Assembly (NCBI GenBank): GCA_028698395.1
Contig: JAQVDG010000038.1
Span: forward strand, 1-10,647
DNA from: Weeksellaceae bacterium
GTDB taxonomy: Bacteria > Bacteroidota > Bacteroidia > Flavobacteriales > Weeksellaceae
Length of the DNA stretch: 10,647 nt
Direction of reading: 5' to 3'
Below the pieces are notes generated by a model, which worked only from the letters and a program-made list of their open reading frames with translations, ran no database searches and was not told the DNA's origin. A program made the position numbers and the translations under genes. Positions 6,661-10,647 of the stretch are shown in pieces. Every line of letters begins with the position of its first letter. Position 1 is the first letter of the stretch.

Positions 6661-8310
6661 ATGAGGCTGTTTTTATTGCTTGTCATAAGCCTTTGGTTTT
6701 CTTCTGTTTTGGCACAGGAAAAAACCGATTCTGTGTGGAATTTTTATGATTTTAAAGTGAATTCCAATCAATATGAACTTGATTTTCAAAAAAAAATAAA
6801 CCGGGATTCTTTGGTTTATTCTGTTTTAGACTCATTAAAAAACGGAGGATTTTATACGTTGACTTTGGATTCGATTCAGAATCGGGATGTCTATATGAAC
6901 AAAGGAAAAATGTACCAAAAAATCTGGGTAAAGAGTGATTCTGTTTTTGTAAAAAAAGAAGATTGGTTTGCTATTCAAAACTTGGATTCTTTGATTCAGT
7001 CAGCCAATCAATATTTTGCAAAAAAAGGATTTCCTTTTGTGGAAATCACCATACAGGATTTGGGTTATCGGGAAAATGAACTGCAAATTGGTTTGAATTA
7101 TCGTTTGTTGGAAAAACGGACGATTGATGGTGTTCAGGTGCAAGGTTATGAGAAATTATCCAAAGGTTTCATCAAACACGGTTTAGGTTTAAAAAAGGGA
7201 ATGATTTATAATGAATCGGAATTGTTAAAATTATCAGAACGAATGAATTACAATTCTATGATAGAAGAAATTCGTCCGGCACAAACACTTTTTAATACCG
7301 ATTCTACAACGATTTATTTGTATGTGAATAAAGTAAAATCCAATATTTTTGATGGAATTTTAGGTTTTGGAAATGATTTGGACGGAAAATTTCAATTGAA
7401 TGGAAGTGTTTTGATTGAATTAAATAATAATTTCAACAGCATGGAACGAATTCGTTTGAATTGGCGTTCAACTCCCGATAAAACAACTTCTTTGGATTTA
7501 AATGTCCGGATTCCTTATCTTTTTTCTTCACCTTTGGGTTCGCAAACCCAATTAAATTTATTCAAGCAAGACAGTACTTATGTCAACACGAAATTAGAAG
7601 AACGTTTGTTTTATCAAATCACGATGAATTCCAATTTGGGGGTGAATTTCAGTTTTGAAGATTCAAATTTTGTTTTGAATGAACAACCCGGATTGGCTTC
7701 GCTTTATGATGATTTTACGAAAACAGGAATCGGAATGAGTTATGAATATATTTTACTTAGTTCCAATCGCTTATTTGAAGGAAAATCAAAGATTTATTTG
7801 AGCGGAAAAGCTTTGACACGAAAAAAACAAGAAACCGATACTCAGACTTTGGAGATTTTTGATAAAAAATCAAAACAATATGAAGTAGGAGGAGAGTGGT
7901 TTCATTTATTTCGTTTGCATCCGCAACATTATATAAAAACAGATGTGGAAGCCTATGCTTTATTGGGCGATGATGAATTTTCTTTGAATGAACTGTATCG
8001 AATCGGAGGATTTGGCAGTATTCGGGGGTTTAATGAAGAAAGTTTGGTGGCATCGGCTTACGGAATCATAAGTTTAGAGTACCGTTTTTTGCCTAATGAA
8101 AATTTTTATATTTCTGTTTTTGGTGATTATGCCTATTTGGAAAATAAACCGGCGAAAATTCAGGAGAATTTAGGAGGAACTGGTGCCGGTTTTTCATTTT
8201 TAACCCAATTGGGTGTTTTTAATTTGAGTTATGCCGTTGGACGACAATCAAAAACCGGATTTGATTTCAAAAGTTCAAAAATTCATTTTGGAATTGTTGC
8301 CCGGTTTTGA
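6661..8310 (+). CDS. TamA-like Omp85-family outer membrane protein (POTRA domains plus beta-barrel)
   Basis: This 549-residue protein has a signal peptide (about 1-19, ending VLA-Q), a periplasmic part and a C-terminal outer membrane barrel. The periplasmic part reads as three POTRA-like units: about 45-100 (helix SVLDSLKNGGF, then strands), 100-152 (SANQYFAKKGFPFVEI) and 153-226 (IDGVQVQGYEKLSKGFIKHGLGLKKGMIY). From about 228 alternating polar/hydrophobic strands with aromatic girdles follow, including the Omp85 signature SIRGF (453-457) in the loop-6 position. The last residue is Phe549, the usual barrel-insertion signal. Three POTRAs and this length fit TamA (about 577 residues) better than BamA (five POTRAs, about 800). 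The family inserts or secretes outer membrane proteins or moves lipid with a TamB partner, which is not present here. FhaC/TpsB-type secretion is a less likely alternative. Confidence 0.8.
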   Translation: MRLFLLLVISLWFSSVLAQEKTDSVWNFYDFKVNSNQYELDFQKKINRDSLVYSVLDSLKNGGFYTLTLDSIQNRDVYMNKGKMYQKIWVKSDSVFVKKEDWFAIQNLDSLIQSANQYFAKKGFPFVEITIQDLGYRENELQIGLNYRLLEKRTIDGVQVQGYEKLSKGFIKHGLGLKKGMIYNESELLKLSERMNYNSMIEEIRPAQTLFNTDSTTIYLYVNKVKSNIFDGILGFGNDLDGKFQLNGSVLIELNNNFNSMERIRLNWRSTPDKTTSLDLNVRIPYLFSSPLGSQTQLNLFKQDSTYVNTKLEERLFYQITMNSNLGVNFSFEDSNFVLNEQPGLASLYDDFTKTGIGMSYEYILLSSNRLFEGKSKIYLSGKALTRKKQETDTQTLEIFDKKSKQYEVGGEWFHLFRLHPQHYIKTDVEAYALLGDDEFSLNELYRIGGFGSIRGFNEESLVASAYGIISLEYRFLPNENFYISVFGDYAYLENKPAKIQENLGGTGAGFSFLTQLGVFNLSYAVGRQSKTGFDFKSSKIHFGIVARF

Positions 8311-8312
8311 TT

Positions 8313-8849
8313 TCACAAAAAAGAAGAATCTCCGGAATTCAAATACATTTTTTCGATAAAATAACAATGATGTAAATTGTGTCCAACGACCATAAAACCA
8401 AGTGTTTTAGCTGTAAAAGTTGCTTGATTGGCTTTTCCTTTAAAATTCAGCATTTCTTCGGTCATGGATTGATAAAGTGCGAGTGTAGATTTTCGGACTA
8501 TGGTATATTCTTCTTTTAAATCAGAAAAATCAGAAAGTGAATTTTTGTAATTTTGAATGAATTTTTCTTGGTCAAAACCAGCTAATTCAGTTGAATCAAA
8601 TCGGGAAAAACGAAGTGCTCTGTAAGTATAAATCCGTTCACAATCAATAATATGCTGAATTACTTCTTTGATAGTCCATTTTCCTTTTTGATAAGAATAA
8701 TTTTCTTTTTCAGCCGGAATTTTCTCAAAAAGTTTGTGCGTATAACGACAGCTTTTCTCTAATTCACTCAATAAATCAGAAGTAGAAACCAAATCAAAGA
8801 AAGAATGACAATAGTCGGGAGCGTCTTGGTAAAAGGATTTATCTTTCAT
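8313..8849 (-). CDS. DinB-family putative metal-dependent protein
   Basis: This 178-residue protein is of the DinB/YfiT-like four-helix-bundle superfamily. The first helix pair ends in KWTIKEVIQHIIDCERIYTYRALR, with His66 as the first metal-ligand candidate. The second ligand cluster is VVGHNLHH, with His157 and His160/161 in the final helix. Together these give the three-histidine metal site seen in the superfamily. Members include thiol transferases (bacillithiol or mycothiol dependent) and many uncharacterised proteins, so no reaction can be assigned. It is the distal gene of a minus-strand pair, 20 bases after the DUF937 stop. Its TGA stop lies two bases from the stop of the convergent Omp85 gene, with no visible terminator between them. 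Confidence 0.8.
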   Translation of the reverse strand: MKDKSFYQDAPDYCHSFFDLVSTSDLLSELEKSCRYTHKLFEKIPAEKENYSYQKGKWTIKEVIQHIIDCERIYTYRALRFSRFDSTELAGFDQEKFIQNYKNSLSDFSDLKEEYTIVRKSTLALYQSMTEEMLNFKGKANQATFTAKTLGFMVVGHNLHHCYFIEKMYLNSGDSSFL

Positions 8850-8869
8850 GGTTTTAGGAAAATAAAAAA

Positions 8870-9466
8870 TTATTTTTTCCCAAAAAGACCACCTAATAAA
8901 CCGCCTAAATCTGTTTTTTTCTTTCCGCCTCCTCCGGTGAACGCATCTAAGATTCCTCCGGCGTTTTTTCCTAAAACAGAAGATAGAATATCGCCAGCTG
9001 CATTGGATTTTCCACCGAGTAAACCGCCGAGGATTCCGCCTAAATCAAATTGTCCTTGACCTTTGGATTGTTTTCCTAAATAACCCAAAATAATAGGAGC
9101 CAAAAGTGGAAGAATTTTCTTTACGGTATTTAAATCAACACCTGTTTTTGCGCTCAGTGCATTTTCAACTGTATTTTGATTTTTGCCTAAAACGTGACCT
9201 AAAATTTTGTCTCCGTCCGAGGAATCGTCTCCATTTAAAAATCCTGAAATATTGTTTAAAATACTTCCATCGTGTTTTTTCAGTGCTTGTAGAATTCCTT
9301 CATTTCCATCTTCGGTTGAAGCATTATTTTTCAGCATGCCCAATAAAACAGGGAAACTCTCACTGACAACCGCTTTTGTATCCTTTTCGTTTGTTCCTGC
9401 ATTTTTACTGATTCCACTGATAATTTGATTACCCAAATCACTGTTTAATAGTTGTGTAAAGTCCAT
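8870..9466 (-). CDS. DUF937-family protein with Gly/Leu-rich C-terminal repeats
   Basis: This 198-residue protein of the DUF937 family has no assigned function. The N-terminal 130 residues are helical, with conserved-looking blocks: SESFPVLLGMLKNNAS (35-50), a Gly-Asp-rich acidic linker (78-86), KILGHVLGKNQNTVENALSAKTGVD (87-111) and KKILPLLAPIILGYLGK (116-132). The C-terminal 60 residues are low in complexity and hold two copies of a DLGGxLGGLxGxK unit (141-153 and 186-198) around DILSSVLGKNAGG (159-171). There is no signal peptide and no clear transmembrane helix apart from the moderately hydrophobic 118-130. DUF937 proteins are widespread in Bacteroidota, and the repeated Leu-Gly pattern suggests self-association, which is an inference. 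It probably heads an operon with the DinB-family gene 20 bases downstream. ATG at 9466 opens the MDFTQLLNSDLG start usual for the family. Confidence 0.8.
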   Translation of the reverse strand: MDFTQLLNSDLGNQIISGISKNAGTNEKDTKAVVSESFPVLLGMLKNNASTEDGNEGILQALKKHDGSILNNISGFLNGDDSSDGDKILGHVLGKNQNTVENALSAKTGVDLNTVKKILPLLAPIILGYLGKQSKGQGQFDLGGILGGLLGGKSNAAGDILSSVLGKNAGGILDAFTGGGGKKKTDLGGLLGGLFGKK

Positions 9467-9527
9467 CTTATATGTTTTATACGAATGTACAACGATTTTA
9501 TGAAATAAATTAAGGTTTTTGTAACAA

Positions 9528-9561
9528 AAAATCCACAGAATAGTGAATTTCTGTGGATTTT
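9528..9561 (-). terminator. Intrinsic terminator downstream of dps
   Basis: Positions 9528-9540 and 9549-9561 form a 13-bp perfect stem (AAAATCCACAGAA with its complement) around an eight-base loop. Read on the minus strand, the stem is followed by a further T-run and TTTGTTAC, so it fits termination of dps 20 bases after its stop. It also insulates the DUF937 gene from dps read-through. Confidence 0.85.
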
Positions 9562-9581
9562 ATGGAGTTTAAAATTTGTTT

Positions 9582-10052
9582 TTATCCTAAGAAAGCTTTC
9601 AGCATCCAGGCTGTTTTTTCTTGAAACGAAATAAAATCACTCATCATGGCATTCGTTCCTTCGTCATCTAATTCTGCAGAACGATCTAAAATACTTCTTT
9701 CTATTTTCAATAATTCCTGAATAGAGTCTAAAACGAGTTGAACTGAACCTTTGGAATCTGAAATGTCTTTTCCAACTTTTACACTTGTGGACTGCATATA
9801 GTCATCAAAAGTATGTAAAGGTGTTCCGCCTAAGGTTAAAATCCGCTCGGCAACTAAATCTACACGCTCCTGAGCGTCTAAATATAATTCTTCAAATTTA
9901 GCATGCAGTTGGAAAAACTGAACTCCTTTAATATTCCAATGAACTCCTCTCAGGTTTTGATAATAGACTTGAAGATTTGCTAAAAGAACATTTAAATCGT
10001 CTGCTAATTCTTTTGTTGTGGATTGTTTTAATCCAATAGTTGATAATTTCAT
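9582..10052 (-). CDS. dps: Dps-family ferritin-like DNA-binding/iron-storage protein
   Basis: This 156-residue Dps/miniferritin assembles into a 12-mer that oxidises Fe(II) with peroxide at sites between subunits and stores the iron, protecting DNA. All intersubunit ferroxidase ligands are visible with the family spacing: His38 (GVHWN), His50 (QLHAKF), Asp65 and Glu69 (RVDLVAER). The N-terminal tail is short and carries only a few lysines (Lys2, Lys9, Lys14), so DNA binding through the tail may be weak compared with E. coli Dps; this is an inference. The length is typical. The gene has its own hairpin terminator. It is divergent from an OxyR-like regulator across a 160-base intergenic region containing a 23-bp dyad, which fits peroxide-responsive control. 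Confidence 0.93.
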   Translation of the reverse strand: MKLSTIGLKQSTTKELADDLNVLLANLQVYYQNLRGVHWNIKGVQFFQLHAKFEELYLDAQERVDLVAERILTLGGTPLHTFDDYMQSTSVKVGKDISDSKGSVQLVLDSIQELLKIERSILDRSAELDDEGTNAMMSDFISFQEKTAWMLKAFLG

Positions 10053-10086
10053 ATTGATTGATTTTTTGATTATTTACTTATTTTTT

Positions 10087-10109
10087 ATTTCTCTAATATA
10101 AGGAGAAAT
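10087..10109. promoter_or_regulatory. 23-bp dyad in the dps/oxyR intergenic region, candidate operator
   Basis: ATTTCTC (10087-10093) and GAGAAAT (10103-10109) are perfect inverted arms around nine bases. T10092 and A10104 give the T-N11-A core of LysR-family sites within CTC-N9-GAG. A weak dps -7 candidate (TATATTAG on the minus strand, 10093-10100) sits at the dyad centre, so a bound protein could occlude that promoter. If the real dps promoter lies closer to the gene, the dyad would be in an activator position instead. Confidence 0.55.
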
Positions 10110-10187
10110 CAGGAATTAAAAAATGAAATTTAACAGAACTAACGCGAAAACCAAGCCGTGTTTTATAAATTATTTCGATATTATTAA

Positions 10188-10195
10188 TACCTTTA
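10188..10195 (+). promoter_or_regulatory. Possible -7 element of the OxyR-like gene
   Basis: TACCTTTA matches TAnnTTTG at seven of eight positions and lies 17 bases before the ATG at 10213. No convincing TTG is found at the right distance; TTA at 10163-10165 (spacing 22) is the best candidate. This could be weak or activator-dependent transcription. Confidence 0.35.
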
Positions 10196-10212
10196 TAAAA
10201 AATATTTATATC

Positions 10213-10647
10213 ATGACTTTGGTTCAGTTGGAATACATTTTAGCAGTTGCAGAACACCGTAATTTTACCTTAGCGGCAGAAAAAACATTTGTAACACAAC
10301 CTACTTTGAGTATGCAGATTCAAAAATTGGAAAAAGAACTTAATATTGAGATTTTTGACCGGAGTATGCACCCGATTCGTTTAACTCAAATTGGTGAAAA
10401 AGTGGTGGAACAAGCACAAAAAATACTGAAAGAGGCTCATGCTATGAAGCAATTGGTTTATGAAGAAAAAGGATTGTTGGAAGGTGATTTTTTGATTGGA
10501 GTTATTCCAACTGTACTTCCAACTTTAGTACCTCTTTTTTACAGAGAATTTCAAAAAACTTATCCTAAAGCTCGTTTGATAATAAAAGAGTTACAAACCA
10601 ATGAAATTTTATCGGAATTGGCAGATGGAACACTTGATTTCGGGCTT
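10213..10647 (+). CDS. oxyR: LysR-family regulator, OxyR-like (3' end outside window)
   Basis: 145 codons are visible from ATG 10213 to the edge, about half of a typical 300-310-residue LTTR. Residues 1-60 form the winged helix-turn-helix, with recognition region AAEKTFVTQPTLSMQIQKLEKEL (21-43) and FDRS (48-51). The linker helix follows to about 88, then the effector domain opens with GDFLIGVIPTVLPTLVPLFYREF (91-113). The VTQPTLSMQ, FDRS-x-x-P and GxxPTxxPxLxPLF patterns are those of Bacteroidota OxyR proteins. The peroxide-sensing cysteines would lie beyond the window (around residues 199-208 in E. coli), so the OxyR call rests on N-terminal pattern and the divergent dps gene. As an LTTR it probably controls dps and perhaps itself through the shared intergenic region. 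Confidence 0.82.
   Translation, partial: MTLVQLEYILAVAEHRNFTLAAEKTFVTQPTLSMQIQKLEKELNIEIFDRSMHPIRLTQIGEKVVEQAQKILKEAHAMKQLVYEEKGLLEGDFLIGVIPTVLPTLVPLFYREFQKTYPKARLIIKELQTNEILSELADGTLDFGL

Noticed and set aside
8885..9050. Repeated DNA in the DUF937 gene as a mobile or phase-variable repeat
   Set aside because: The similarity follows the coding of repeated Gly/Leu residues, the copies are imperfect and separated, and there are no flanking direct repeats.
9467..9527. Promoter for the DUF937 gene (TACATTCG on the minus strand)
   Set aside because: It matches TAnnTTTG at seven of eight positions but has no good TTG partner. The evidence is too weak to list.
1..10647. CRISPR array, insertion sequence, tRNA/rRNA, toxin-antitoxin or defence system
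   Set aside because: No regular repeat-spacer pattern, transposase, integrase, structured RNA gene or defence-type domain was seen in any frame I could follow.

Overview
The window is AT-rich chromosomal DNA of a member of the Bacteroidota, most likely Flavobacteriaceae. Four things point there. Several genes have the Bacteroidota promoter signature (TTG, about 19-22 bases, TAnnTTTG) and A-rich leaders without Shine-Dalgarno sites. The left-edge protein ends in a type IX secretion (T9SS) sorting signal. The branched-chain 2-oxoacid dehydrogenase E1 alpha and beta subunits are fused in one polypeptide. All proteins read like flavobacterial orthologues. No insertion sequence, prophage, CRISPR array, tRNA or rRNA is visible. 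Apart from menF, the reading frames show no obvious damage.

Layout. 1-928 (minus) is a secreted beta-propeller-like T9SS cargo, cut by the left edge inside its sorting domain. Divergent from it, 1138-3179 (plus) is a tight three-gene unit: a PlsC-type acyltransferase, a hotdog thioesterase (MenI-like) and an isochorismate synthase (MenF-like). It ends at a bidirectional hairpin terminator shared with the convergent homogentisate 1,2-dioxygenase gene hmgA (3225-4382, minus). From the hmgA/E1 divergent intergenic region, 4665-6632 (plus) encodes the fused E1 dehydrogenase. It is followed after 28 bases by a TamA-like Omp85 outer membrane protein (6661-8310). That gene converges, with 2 bases between stops, on a minus-strand pair: DUF937 (8870-9466), then DinB-family (8313-8849). 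Finally dps (9582-10052, minus, with its own hairpin terminator) is divergent from an OxyR-like LysR regulator (10213 to the right edge).

How the genes fit together. The menI/menF pair supplies two menaquinone steps, the entry reaction from chorismate and DHNA-CoA hydrolysis, next to a phospholipid-type acyltransferase. hmgA (tyrosine and phenylalanine breakdown) and the E1 fusion (valine, leucine, isoleucine breakdown) are both amino-acid catabolic genes, but they are transcribed apart. The oxyR-like/dps divergon is a peroxide-defence module. A 23-bp dyad with an LTTR-type T-N11-A core lies between the two genes and is a good operator candidate.

I do not see an obviously new multi-gene defence or biosynthetic system. 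The points most worth a second look are the run of nine G in the catalytic GGGIT motif of menF, the dps/oxyR dyad, the dyad over the acyltransferase promoter and start codon, and the pairing of E1 with a TamA-like protein.
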